A stretch of DNA of 38,035 nucleotides from Tepidimonas thermarum (GCF_007556705.1 NZ_VJOL01000025.1:1-38035); one strand, 5' to 3'; shown: positions 6,848-14,638, numbered from the stretch's first letter. Numbers and translations are program-made. The notes: generated by a model not told the origin, from the letters alone.

Positions 6848-7150
6848 TCAGGCCTTGCGCAACACCGCGATGCCGGCTTGCGCGAGATCCAGGGCAGCAG
6901 CGTGGAAGGCGGCTTCGGCCACCCAGGGTGCGGCGCGGGCGTCGTCGAGCAAGCGGTCGATGACCGGGCGTGCCTGGGCGCGCATGGCGACGCAGGCGGC
7001 TTCGAGCTCGTCGCGGCTGGCGGAGGCCACTTCCTTGCGGCAAGTGCGCACCAGCACGGTCAGGGCGGCCTCGGCGAGCTTGTGGCCAAGGGTGTCGAGG
7101 GATTGGGTAGCGTGGGTGTTCACGAGGTTGGTGTGGCGGTTGGCGTTCAT
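6848..7150 (-). CDS. Hypothetical helical protein (100 aa), first gene of the minus-strand array
   Basis: Begins MNANRHTNLVNT, with GGAG 6 bases upstream. Almost wholly helical (LDTLGHKLAEAALTVLVRTC, ELEAACVAMRAQARPVIDRL, AFHAAALDLAQAGIAVLRKA), Ala-rich, soluble. It is the first gene reading leftward from the divergent interval with the large terminase gene, so the promoter for the array may lie in 7151-7245. No family recognised. Confidence 0.65.
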   Translation of the reverse strand: MNANRHTNLVNTHATQSLDTLGHKLAEAALTVLVRTCRKEVASASRDELEAACVAMRAQARPVIDRLLDDARAAPWVAEAAFHAAALDLAQAGIAVLRKA

Positions 7151-7167
7151 GGCGTTCTCCGTGGGGG

Positions 7168-7212
7168 TTGATGACATCTGTATGAACGCGCTGTTCAAGC
7201 AGAAAGCCAAGC
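7168..7212 (-). repeat. Leader-like repeat, copy R4
   Basis: Minus strand: GCTTGGCTTTC, spacer, AACAGCGCGTTCATACAG, ATGTCATCAAC, then the ribosome site of the gene at 7150. In the frame conserved with R2 it reads LGFLLEQRVHTDVIN. Located in the divergent interval before the large terminase gene, so it could also carry promoter function for the array. Confidence 0.65.
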
Positions 7213-7245
7213 GTTCGGCCTATCTATTTCGCATTGGAGTGGCTT

Positions 7246-9105
7246 GTGTTCGACACTGCTGAATCGGCTGTTGAATCGGCCTGGAAACGGGGTCTGGCGC
7301 CCGACCCCATCCTCACCGTCGATGACTGGGCCAACCGGCACCGGATGCTCTCGTCGGTGGCCTCCGCCGAACCCGGGCGATGGTCGACCAGCCGCACCCC
7401 GTACCTGAAGGCGGTGATGGATGCGCTGTCGGCCACCTCGCGCATCGAGCGTGTTGTGTTCATGGCCGGAGGGCAGGTGGGTAAAACCGAATGCGGACTC
7501 AACTGGGTCGGCTACGTCATCCACCACGCCCCGGGGCCGATGTTGCTGGTGCAGCCCACGGTGGAAGGCGCCAAGCGCGTCTCCAAGCAGCGGGTGGATG
7601 CCCTGATCGAGGCGAGCCCTGAACTCGCCAGTCGGGTGAAGGACCCACGGTCACGCGATTCCGGCAACACCCAGCTGATGAAGGAATTCCCCGGCGGCGT
7701 GCTGATCATGACCGGCGCCAACAGTGCGGTGGGCCTGCGCTCGATGCCGGTGCGCTACCTGTTTCTCGATGAGGTGGATGGCTACCCGGGCGATGCCGAT
7801 GGCGAGGGCGATCCGGTGGCGCTGGCCGTGCAGCGCGCTGCCACCTTCGTCAATCGCAAGGTCTATCTGTGCTCAACGCCGACGCTCAAAGGCTTCTCGC
7901 GCATCGAGGCGGCCTACCTGGAGTCGGACCAGCGGGTGTTCGAGGTGCCTTGCGATCACTGTGGGGCGCACAGCCAGATCCAATGGCGGGACATCAAGTG
8001 GCCGACCGGCAAGATGGCGGACGCCGCCTGGCACTGCCCGGCCTGCGACGGCATTCATCCCGAGTACCGCAAGCCGGCACTGCTGGCCAACGGTCGCTGG
8101 GTGGCCAAGGCCAAGGGCGATGGCAAGACGGTGGGCTTTCATCTGTCGAGCCTGTATTCGCCGTGGCTCACCTGGGGCGAGATCGCCCAGGAGCACCACG
8201 CCGCCAAGGACGATCCGGTGCGGCTCAAGGTCTGGGTGAACACCAAACTGGCCGAGACCTGGGAAGACCGGGAGGGTGAGACCTTGGATGCGGAAGGCCT
8301 GATGGAACGTCGAGAAGCCTACGGGCCAGCCATCCCTGCGGAGGTCGCGCTGCTCACCTGCGGCATCGACGTGCAGGACGACCGGCTGGAGTTGGAGGTG
8401 GTCGGCTGGGGCCGGGACGAGGAGTCCTGGTCCATCGACTACAAGGTGCTGTGGGGCGACCCGTCGGCACCGGACACCTGGGCGCAGCTGGATGCCTATC
8501 TGTCTAACCGTTTCGAGCACGAGACCCTGGCCAACGGTCTGACCATCGAAGCTGCTTGCCTCGATACCGGTGGCCACCATACGCTCGCCGCCTACGCCTT
8601 CTGCAAGGGCCGGGAGAGGAAACGCATCTGGGCGATCAAGGGGGGCTCAGGCAAACGGCCGATCTGGCCCAAGCGTCCGAGCAAGGCCAACAAGGGCAAG
8701 GTCAATCTGTTCACGGTGGGCGTCGATGCTGCCAAGGAGGCGATCTACGCCCGCCTCAAGAAGTCCGAGGCTGGCGCTGGTGCGATGCATTTCCCGTTGG
8801 ACCGGGATGCGCAGTATTTCGAGCAGCTGACGGCCGAGCGGATTCGCACCCGCTACGTGAAGGGCTTCTCGCAGCGCTTCTGGTGGAAACCGGATGGCCG
8901 ACGCAACGAAGCGCTGGACTGCCGGGTGTACGCCTATGCCGCGCTGCATGGGCTGCTGTCGATGGGGCTCAACCTGAACCGGCGGGTAGAGGCGCTGCCG
9001 AAGCAGTCGGTGGCTCGTCAGGATGCTGGCCAAAGCGTTGTGTCGATTCCATCGGTGCCGACGCCGCGCCGTCGGCGCATGGCGATTTCGTCGAACTACG
9101 TGTGA
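7246..9105 (+). CDS. Terminase large subunit, lambda GpA family
   Basis: ATP-driven DNA translocase and nuclease of the packaging motor. Walker A GGQVGKT at residues 75-81 and Walker B YLFLDEVD with D175-E176. A CxxC...CxxC zinc-ribbon-like pair (C236, C239, C264, C267) follows, as in GpA proteins. The nuclease half begins near residue 370 (CGIDVQDDRLELEVVGWG). The protein is 619 aa, near the usual 600-650. GTG at 7246 was chosen as start because GGAG (7236-7239) lies 6 bases upstream; a TTG at 7234 would overlap that site. First gene of the late unit, divergent from the minus-strand array. Confidence 0.95.
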   Translation: MFDTAESAVESAWKRGLAPDPILTVDDWANRHRMLSSVASAEPGRWSTSRTPYLKAVMDALSATSRIERVVFMAGGQVGKTECGLNWVGYVIHHAPGPMLLVQPTVEGAKRVSKQRVDALIEASPELASRVKDPRSRDSGNTQLMKEFPGGVLIMTGANSAVGLRSMPVRYLFLDEVDGYPGDADGEGDPVALAVQRAATFVNRKVYLCSTPTLKGFSRIEAAYLESDQRVFEVPCDHCGAHSQIQWRDIKWPTGKMADAAWHCPACDGIHPEYRKPALLANGRWVAKAKGDGKTVGFHLSSLYSPWLTWGEIAQEHHAAKDDPVRLKVWVNTKLAETWEDREGETLDAEGLMERREAYGPAIPAEVALLTCGIDVQDDRLELEVVGWGRDEESWSIDYKVLWGDPSAPDTWAQLDAYLSNRFEHETLANGLTIEAACLDTGGHHTLAAYAFCKGRERKRIWAIKGGSGKRPIWPKRPSKANKGKVNLFTVGVDAAKEAIYARLKKSEAGAGAMHFPLDRDAQYFEQLTAERIRTRYVKGFSQRFWWKPDGRRNEALDCRVYAYAALHGLLSMGLNLNRRVEALPKQSVARQDAGQSVVSIPSVPTPRRRRMAISSNYV

Positions 9106-9131
9106 TCAGTTCGAACGGGGCAGCGTAGCGC

Positions 9132-9428
9132 TCAGGCGTGTAGCGTCTTGAGCGCTACGTCCGGCGCGGTGGTGACGATTTTGAGCAAGGCTGCGGCTGG
9201 GCCGGTGGGGGTGCGGCGGTGCTGCTCCCAGTTCTGCAGGGTTTTGATGCTGACGTGCATCAACTGGGCGAACTCACTTTGCGACAGCCCGATCTGCTCA
9301 CGCACCGCCTTGACGTCAGGCGTATCGATTCGGATACGCCGCGAAGCCGCCATCTCACCCCGCGAGATGGCCTTGGCCTCTTTCAGGCTCTGCACCAGAT
9401 CCTCGAACAGTGTTTGGTCCATCGTCAT
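9132..9428 (-). CDS. NadS/HigA-like antitoxin with XRE helix-turn-helix
   Basis: A 98-residue DNA-binding antitoxin. The XRE helix-turn-helix is at residues ~38-90 (VKAVREQIGLSQSEFAQLMH, VSIKTLQNWEQHRRTPTGPA). Its ATG overlaps the toxin stop (ATGA), giving the toxin-first order of HigBA and NadS-type systems. It would bind the palindrome at 9748-9766 and repress the pair. Encoded on the minus strand inside the otherwise plus-strand head operon, as a moron. Confidence 0.9.
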   Translation of the reverse strand: MTMDQTLFEDLVQSLKEAKAISRGEMAASRRIRIDTPDVKAVREQIGLSQSEFAQLMHVSIKTLQNWEQHRRTPTGPAAALLKIVTTAPDVALKTLHA

Positions 9429-9736
9429 AGCTCCTTCACAAATTCACGCAACACGGCGGTTTCCTGGTCGGTCAGGTTGTCTTTCTTGGACTTTGGGTAG
9501 ATCAACAGCATGTAGATCTGGTGGTCGTCCCTGCTCCAGTAATAGATCGCCCTGACTCCGCCACTTTTGCCCCGACCTGGCAAGGCGTGACGCAGTTTGC
9601 GGATGCCGCCACCACCTGGGATGAGATCGCCGCGCGCGGGGTTTTCCACCAGGACATTCTGAAGCGCCCGGTATTCATCGTCGGTCAGCAAACTGGCCAG
9701 CAGACGGGTGAAGGTCGGGGTTTCGATGAATTCCAT
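9425..9736 (-). CDS. RelE/HigB-like toxin
   Basis: A 103-residue mRNA interferase of the RelE superfamily: FIETPTFTRLLASLLTDDEY, NPARGDLIPGGGGIRKLRHA, GKSGGVRAIYYW, YMLLIYPKSKKDNLT. The final strand and the R-A-IYYW segment match the RelE-type group usually paired with XRE antitoxins. The start at 9736 gives the family-typical beginning MEFIETP. An upstream ATG at 9757 lies inside the operator, and the predicted transcript would start after it. Confidence 0.88.
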   Translation of the reverse strand: MEFIETPTFTRLLASLLTDDEYRALQNVLVENPARGDLIPGGGGIRKLRHALPGRGKSGGVRAIYYWSRDDHQIYMLLIYPKSKKDNLTDQETAVLREFVKEL

Positions 9737-9743
9737 ATTGCGC

Positions 9744-9773
9744 AGTATATCCGCCATTGGCGGATAGCGTAAA
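9744..9773 (-). promoter_or_regulatory. Promoter and palindromic operator of the RelE/NadS-like pair
   Basis: On the minus strand TTTACG (9768-9773) and TATACT (9744-9749) are 18 bp apart. The palindrome TATCCGCCATTGGCGGATA (9748-9766, 9-bp arms around a central T) fills the spacer and touches the -10. This is a textbook position for autorepression by the XRE antitoxin. The -10 is 7 bases from the toxin ATG, so the mRNA may be leaderless or nearly so. Confidence 0.65.
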
Positions 9774-9811
9774 GACTAAACCAGCCAGCACCGTGCTGGC
9801 GAGGAGTGCTC

Positions 9812-10024
9812 ATGACCCTCGAACAACTCAGGGCCCAGCGGGAAGCCCTGCAGGCCGCGCGCTTCAATGGCGTGCTCACCGTGAAGGCCGGCGACAAGTG
9901 GGTGACCTATAAGTCGGATGCCGAGCTGCAGTCGGCCCTGGGTGACCTGGATCGTGAGATCGCCAAGGCAGAAGGCCGCCGCCCGGCGCGGCGTATCCGC
10001 GTCTACGCGAGCAAGGGGCTGTGA
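9812..10024 (+). CDS. gpW-like head-tail joining protein
   Basis: A 70-residue protein between the terminase and portal genes, the normal place for lambda gpW. MTLEQLRAQREALQAARFNG, VKAGDKWVTYKSDAELQSAL and the basic tail RRPARRIRVYASKG fit the small gpW-like family, which binds the portal and completes the head before tail joining. The start at 9812 is fixed by GAGGAG (9801-9806). Its stop overlaps the portal ATG (TGATG). Confidence 0.8.
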   Translation: MTLEQLRAQREALQAARFNGVLTVKAGDKWVTYKSDAELQSALGDLDREIAKAEGRRPARRIRVYASKGL

Positions 10025-11499
10025 TGGGCGTGTGGCAACAGTGGCGTCAGCGGCTGGGGCGGCAGGTGTTGCGCGTCGGCGCGATGGTTGGCGGCTTTGA
10101 GGGCGGCTTGTCGTCGCGCCGCCTGAAGATGTTTCAGGCCAGCCGCGCGCACGTCAACACCCTGATCCAGGCCGCCGGCGCGGACATGACCGCCCGCGCC
10201 CGGTACCTGATCCGCAACAACGGCTACGCCGCCAACGCGGTCGAGTCCTGGGCAGGCAATGCCGTGGGCACGGGCATCAAGCCCTCGTCAGGCATCGCCG
10301 ATGCCGTGCTCAAGGACCGGGTGCAACGGCTGTGGCTACGTTGGACCGATGAGTCCGATGCCGAAGGGCTGACCGACTTCTATGGTCAGCAGCGGCGGGC
10401 CGCCCGGGAACTGTTCATCGCCGGGGAAGTGTTCTTTCGCATCCGGCCACGTCGGCCCGAGGATGGTTTGAGCGTGCCGCTGCAGTTGCAGATGCTCCCC
10501 GCCGAGATGCTGCCGCTCAATCACAACCAGCTGCTGGAGAACGGCCACCGCATTCGCCAGGGCATCGAGTTCGACCGCATTGGTCGGAGAGTCGCCTACC
10601 ACTTCCTGCGCCGCCACCCGGGCGACATCACCGATCCGGGGCTGGCCGGGGAGACGGTACGGGTGCCGGCTGAGTCGGTACTGCACATCGTTGATCCCGT
10701 CGACGCTGGGCAACTCAGAGGCGTGTCACGTTTCTCTCCGGCGCTGGTGAAGCTCTTTCTGCTCGACCAGTACGACGACGCCGAGCTGGATCGCAAGAAG
10801 GTCGCTGCGATGTTCGTCGGCTTCGTGCGCCGGCCCGAACGCGACTTCGACAACAGCAATGAAACGGACGACCGGGGCGAGCCGCTGCTGCCGCTCGAAC
10901 CCGGGCAACTCCAGATCCTGGACGACGGCGAGGACATCACCTTCTCGAACCCGGCCGATGTCGGGGGCAACTACGAGTCGTTTCAGTACCGCACCTTGCT
11001 GCAGGTGGCCGCCGCGCTGGGCTTGCCCTACGCGAACCTGTCGGCCGATATGTTGAAGGCCAACTACTCCAACACCCGGGCGGCGCTCTTGGAGTTTCGC
11101 CGGCGCATCGAGGCATTCCAGCATTCGGTACTGGTGTTTCAGCTGTGCCGGGCGGTGTGGGCGCGCTGGATGGACACGGCGGTGCTCTCGGGTGCTCTGG
11201 AGCTTCCGGACTACGAGCAACGCCGCGCCGACTACCTGGACTGCAGTTGGCTACCGCCCCGCTGGGACTGGGTCGATCCCTTGAAAGACATCCGCGCCGA
11301 GATCAACGCCATCGAGGCGGGGCTTAAGTCGCGTACCCAGGCGATTGCCGAGCGCGGGTTTGATGCCGCGATGGTGGATGCCGAGATTGCTGCTGACCAC
11401 CGGCGCGAGGACAGCCTGGGGCTGCGTTTCGGGCGTGAGCCTGCACCGGTCCCGGCACCGACTCCTGCGCAGGCGCCGCCGCCAGCCCCCTCGAACTGA
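10024..11499 (+). CDS. Portal protein, lambda gpB family
   Basis: A 491-residue protein forming the dodecameric portal at the packaging vertex. Recognised by the N-terminal RARYLIRNNGYAANAVESWA and NAVGTGIKPSSG, the LSADMLKANYSNTRAALLEF segment, and the C-terminal RADYLDCSWLPPRWDWVDPL, which are hallmarks of lambda-type portals. Slightly shorter than lambda gpB (533 aa). The ATG at 10024 overlaps the gpW stop. The C-terminus is Pro/Ala-rich and probably disordered. Confidence 0.95.
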   Translation: MGVWQQWRQRLGRQVLRVGAMVGGFEGGLSSRRLKMFQASRAHVNTLIQAAGADMTARARYLIRNNGYAANAVESWAGNAVGTGIKPSSGIADAVLKDRVQRLWLRWTDESDAEGLTDFYGQQRRAARELFIAGEVFFRIRPRRPEDGLSVPLQLQMLPAEMLPLNHNQLLENGHRIRQGIEFDRIGRRVAYHFLRRHPGDITDPGLAGETVRVPAESVLHIVDPVDAGQLRGVSRFSPALVKLFLLDQYDDAELDRKKVAAMFVGFVRRPERDFDNSNETDDRGEPLLPLEPGQLQILDDGEDITFSNPADVGGNYESFQYRTLLQVAAALGLPYANLSADMLKANYSNTRAALLEFRRRIEAFQHSVLVFQLCRAVWARWMDTAVLSGALELPDYEQRRADYLDCSWLPPRWDWVDPLKDIRAEINAIEAGLKSRTQAIAERGFDAAMVDAEIAADHRREDSLGLRFGREPAPVPAPTPAQAPPPAPSN

Positions 11500-11508
11500 G
11501 GAATTCCC

Positions 11509-12807
11509 ATGACCGATTTGCCCTACCTGGCGTCCCGTCTGTATGGGACGCCGCTCCTCATTGCGCGCCCCAAACTCGAAGTCATCCTCGGGGTGGTGGC
11601 CAGAAAGCTCGCGGGCGACACCCTGGCCACGCCGCCCCCGGCCAACGTCGATGCCGGCATGACCGGTGGCCTCCAGATTGTGGACGGCATCACCATCCTC
11701 CCGATCCTCGGCACCCTGGTGCGTCGCTCTTCGTATATCGGTGCAGCCAGTGGCCTCACCAGTTATCACGACATCGAGGCCATGGCCGAGGCAGCCTTTG
11801 CCGATCCGATGGTCAAGGCGGTGCTGCTGGAGATTGACTCCAGCGGTGGCGAGGCGGGTGGGGTGTTCGATTTGGCGCAGCGATTGCGTACCCTGGCACA
11901 GACCTCTGGCAAGCCGCTCTGGGCCATCGCCGATGAGGCCGCATTGTCAGCCGCCTATGCCATTGCCTGTGCGGCTGACCGAGTGTGGCTCACCCGCACC
12001 GCCGAGGTCGGCTCCATCGGCGTGGTGGCGGTGCATGTCGATGAGTCGGTCGCCGATGCCAAAGCCGGTCTGAACTACACCTTCCTGCACGCCGGCGCCC
12101 ACAAGGTCGACGGCCATCCGCACGCGCCGCTGCCGGCATCGGTCGCCGCCGACATCCAGGCCGACATCGAGCAACTGTACGACCAGTTCATCGCCTTGGT
12201 CGCCGGATTCCGCCGCCTCACACCCGAGGCGATTCGTGACACCGAGGCTCGCGTCTATCGCGGTGAAGCCGCCCTCCGCGTGGGCCTGGCCGATCGGATC
12301 GGTACCCGCGCTGATGCGATCACGGCCCTGCATCGCCAGTTTGCCATGCGTGACGGACGCAGGTCGCGCAATGAGTCGGCCGCCCGCGCATCCCATCCAT
12401 CTCAACTGACCCAGAAGGAGACCTACATGATCGATCACAACACCACCGATGCGCCGGTGGAGGATGTCCACGAGGACGGCGCGCCGAACTCAAGCCCGAC
12501 CCCGCCGACGCTCGATGAAGCGGCCATCGCCGCCCAGGTGGAGCAGCGACTGCGCCGCCAGCTCGCCGAGCTCACTGAGATCGCCGCCCAGGCCAAGCGC
12601 CTCGGCGTGACGGTTGACCCGGCGCAGGCCCTAGCGCGTGGCGTCACCCCGGATGCGCTGCGCCAGTCGGTACTGAAGCAGGCCGCCGAACGTGATGTGG
12701 CGCAAGACATCGTCGCCGAGGCTCCGCCGCAACCCCACACCAAACCCCAATCCGTCGCTGACAGCCCCTTGGTCAAAGCGGCCCAAGCCTATGGAGGTCG
12801 TAAATGA
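11509..12807 (+). CDS. Prohead protease, S49 (SppA/gpC-like), with scaffold C-terminus
   Basis: A 432-residue protein. Residues ~50-290 form an S49 Ser-Lys protease: EIDSSGGEAGG, the nucleophile Ser147 in EAALSAAYAIA, GSIGVV, and Lys199 in HAGAHKVDG. The Ser-Lys distance of 52 residues equals that of lambda gpC. It matures the prohead by cleaving scaffold and portal. Residues ~307-432 are a charged, helical scaffold-like part (RLRRQLAELTEIAAQAKRLG) that can also be made alone from an internal start (see 12427). AGGAATTCCC precedes the ATG; it lies between the portal and decoration genes. Confidence 0.93.
   Translation: MTDLPYLASRLYGTPLLIARPKLEVILGVVARKLAGDTLATPPPANVDAGMTGGLQIVDGITILPILGTLVRRSSYIGAASGLTSYHDIEAMAEAAFADPMVKAVLLEIDSSGGEAGGVFDLAQRLRTLAQTSGKPLWAIADEAALSAAYAIACAADRVWLTRTAEVGSIGVVAVHVDESVADAKAGLNYTFLHAGAHKVDGHPHAPLPASVAADIQADIEQLYDQFIALVAGFRRLTPEAIRDTEARVYRGEAALRVGLADRIGTRADAITALHRQFAMRDGRRSRNESAARASHPSQLTQKETYMIDHNTTDAPVEDVHEDGAPNSSPTPPTLDEAAIAAQVEQRLRRQLAELTEIAAQAKRLGVTVDPAQALARGVTPDALRQSVLKQAAERDVAQDIVAEAPPQPHTKPQSVADSPLVKAAQAYGGRK
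12427..12807 (+). CDS. Nu3-like scaffold from an internal in-frame start
   Basis: An AAGGAG site (12415-12420) lies 6 bases before an in-frame ATG inside the protease gene, stronger than the site of the full-length gene. The 126-residue product is Pro/Asp-rich at its start, then helical (residues ~30-75), matching head scaffolds. Lambda makes scaffold Nu3 in exactly this way, from within gene C. Expression of this shorter form is inferred from the ribosome site and the analogy. Confidence 0.7.
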   Translation: MIDHNTTDAPVEDVHEDGAPNSSPTPPTLDEAAIAAQVEQRLRRQLAELTEIAAQAKRLGVTVDPAQALARGVTPDALRQSVLKQAAERDVAQDIVAEAPPQPHTKPQSVADSPLVKAAQAYGGRK

Positions 12808-13196
12808 GCACACCTTTGATTTCCCCTTTGAGCCTTGGTGACCTCATCAAGCGCGAGTCCGACCCGGACTACACCCGCGAGACCGTCACCCTGAAGGCCG
12901 GTGTCGCCTATCCCTTGGGGGCGGTGCTCGGTCGTATCACCGCCACGGGCGTCTATGCCTTCTCGCCGGCAGCCTCCACCCCAGGGCTGGAAGGCGCTGA
13001 GATTGCTTCGGCCGTGCTGCTGCACCCGGTGGCCGCCAGCGACACCGACACCCAAGCCGTGGTGCTTGCGCGTGGCCAAGTCATCGTCGCCGACCGTGCT
13101 CTGGCCTTCGATGCATCCGTGGCGGACGCCGCTGCCCAATCCCTCAAACACCAGCAACTGGCTGCCCACGGCAGTTGTGTATCGTTCTTTCTGTAA
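12804..13196 (+). CDS. Head decoration protein, gpD-like, with altered C-terminus
   Basis: A 130-residue capsid-stabilising protein: GVAYPLGAVLGRITATGVY and VVLARGQVIVADRALAFD match the decoration-protein (HDPD) family. The ATG overlaps the protease stop. The 3' end is disturbed by a 29-base insertion (13174-13202 or equivalent). Without it the frame would continue LAAHG-IVVRTAA and stop at 13225; with it the protein ends LAAHG-SCVSFFL at 13196. The ribosome site of the capsid gene is intact. The protein may still work, since only the last residues change. Confidence 0.88.
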   Translation: MSTPLISPLSLGDLIKRESDPDYTRETVTLKAGVAYPLGAVLGRITATGVYAFSPAASTPGLEGAEIASAVLLHPVAASDTDTQAVVLARGQVIVADRALAFDASVADAAAQSLKHQQLAAHGSCVSFFL

Positions 13197-13198
13197 AT
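13174..13198. mobile_element. 25-bp solo end of an IS256-like element (excision footprint)
   Basis: The 25 bases beginning GTTGTGTATC and ending TTTCTGTAAAT are identical to 37816-37840, where an insertion sequence starts. Here they stand alone, flanked on both sides by GGCA (13170-13173 and 13199-13202). Removing 25 bases plus one GGCA restores a normal decoration-protein C-terminus. The simplest reading is that an IS inserted here and left by imprecise excision, keeping one terminal repeat and part of its target duplication. Confidence 0.7.
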
Positions 13199-13247
13199 GG
13201 CATCGTCGTGCGTACCGCTGCCTGATTCAAATTCGCAGGAGTTTTCC

Positions 13248-14285
13248 ATGACCGTGATTGTCAATCCTTTCGACGCCGGCGGCTTCACGCTGGCCGAGAT
13301 GTCGGCAGCCATCCAGATGCTGCCCAACCCCTATGGCCGGGTGGGCCAGCTGGGGCTGTTCGCTCCTGAGCCGATTTCCCAGCGCAACGTCACCATCGAA
13401 TCTATCGAGGGTGAGCTGCGACTGTTGCCGGCTGTTGCGCCCGGTGCGCCTGCGACGGTGGGCACCACCGACAAGCGCTCGGTACGCTCGTTTGCCGTGC
13501 CCCACATCCCGCACAACGACGTGGTGCTGCCCGAGGAAATCCAGGGGATTCGGGGCTTGGGCCTGGCCGCTGGTGAAGACCCGCTGGTCACCGTGATGAC
13601 ACGCAAGCTCGCCCGGATGCGTGCGAAACACGCGCAGACGCTGGAGTACATGCGCGTTAATGCACTCTTGGGTATCACCAAGGATGGTGCTGGCAACACC
13701 CTCTACGACTGGCACGACGAGTTCGGCATCCAGAAGCCCGAGGTGGATTTTGTGTTCGGCAGCACCGAGGACATGGTCATCCACTGCACCCAGGTCGCGC
13801 GCCACATCGAGGAGAACCTCAAAGGCGAGATGATGACCAGCATCCACGCCCTGGTCAGCCCCGAGTTCTTCGATGCCCTGGTCAAGCACAAGACCGTCAA
13901 GGAGGCCTACACCTTCTACCAGGGCACGGCTGGCACCAACCCGCTGCGCGACGATGTGCGCCGGGGCTTCCGCTTCGGCTCCATCCTGTTCGAGGAGTAT
14001 TTCGGCACGGTGACGCTCGCCAACGGCACATCCGTGCGCCTGATCCCGCCGCGCGAAGGGGTGGCGTTCCCCTTGGGCACGCTGGATACTTTCCGCACCT
14101 ACTTCGCGCCGGCGAACCTGATGGAAGCTGTCGGCACTTATGGTCAGGAGCTCTATGCCCACCAGCTGGCACGTGCGAACGGCACGGGCGTTGACATCTA
14201 CACCCAGTCGAACCCGCTGCCCATTGTGAAACGCCCGGCGCTGACCGTGCGGCTCTTTTCCAGCAATGGCTGGCCGGCGCCATGA
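13248..14285 (+). CDS. Major capsid protein, lambda gpE family
   Basis: A 345-residue shell protein, the same size class as lambda gpE (341 aa). Recognised by the N-terminal FTLAEMSAAIQMLPNPYGRVG, the ALLGITKDGAGNTLYDWHDEFG segment, and the C-terminal region ending NGTGVDIYTQSNPLP and IVKRPALTVRLFSS, typical of gpE-type capsids. AGGAG (13237-13241) places the start at 13248 (MTVIVNPFD). The last four bases overlap the next gene. Confidence 0.95.
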   Translation: MTVIVNPFDAGGFTLAEMSAAIQMLPNPYGRVGQLGLFAPEPISQRNVTIESIEGELRLLPAVAPGAPATVGTTDKRSVRSFAVPHIPHNDVVLPEEIQGIRGLGLAAGEDPLVTVMTRKLARMRAKHAQTLEYMRVNALLGITKDGAGNTLYDWHDEFGIQKPEVDFVFGSTEDMVIHCTQVARHIEENLKGEMMTSIHALVSPEFFDALVKHKTVKEAYTFYQGTAGTNPLRDDVRRGFRFGSILFEEYFGTVTLANGTSVRLIPPREGVAFPLGTLDTFRTYFAPANLMEAVGTYGQELYAHQLARANGTGVDIYTQSNPLPIVKRPALTVRLFSSNGWPAP

Positions 14286-14638
14286 CGGTTTTTAGCGAAC
14301 TGACTCGATCCATGTCCGCGATCGTGCTGACCACATTTGGTGAGCCGGTCGTCTTTCACCTCGAAGGCCAGCCTGAGGCACTGACTCGCCGGGCCATTTT
14401 TACGGCAATGCACCAGGACGTCGATACCCGCTCAGGCGTGCCCGTCTCGAGCACACAGCCGATGCTTGAGGTGCGACAGGTGGACCTGCCCGCCTTGCCC
14501 ACGCAGGGCGATGCGGTGACGGTCCAAGGTGCGCTCTACCTGATCGTCGATGTGCAGCCCGATGGCCATGGCTTTTTGAAACTGATGCTGCACAAAGGGG
14601 GCAGTGAGCATGAAGCACCCACGCACCCTGATCCGTGA
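14282..14638 (+). CDS. Head-tail joining protein, FII-like
   Basis: A 118-residue protein translated from an ATG overlapping the capsid stop. The beta-rich sequence (VVFHLEGQPEALTRRAIFTA, PMLEVRQVDLPALPTQGDAV, YLIVDVQPDGHGFLKLML) matches small connector proteins (lambda FII-like, often annotated as ATP-binding sugar transporter-like or head-tail joining). It would form the ring beneath the portal. The 3' end overlaps the next gene by 29 bases. Confidence 0.75.
   Translation: MTVFSELTRSMSAIVLTTFGEPVVFHLEGQPEALTRRAIFTAMHQDVDTRSGVPVSSTQPMLEVRQVDLPALPTQGDAVTVQGALYLIVDVQPDGHGFLKLMLHKGGSEHEAPTHPDP

Noticed and set aside
9737-9757. Upstream ATG at 9757 as start of the RelE-like toxin
   Set aside because: It lies within the operator palindrome and upstream of the predicted transcription start; family members begin at the MEFIETP position.
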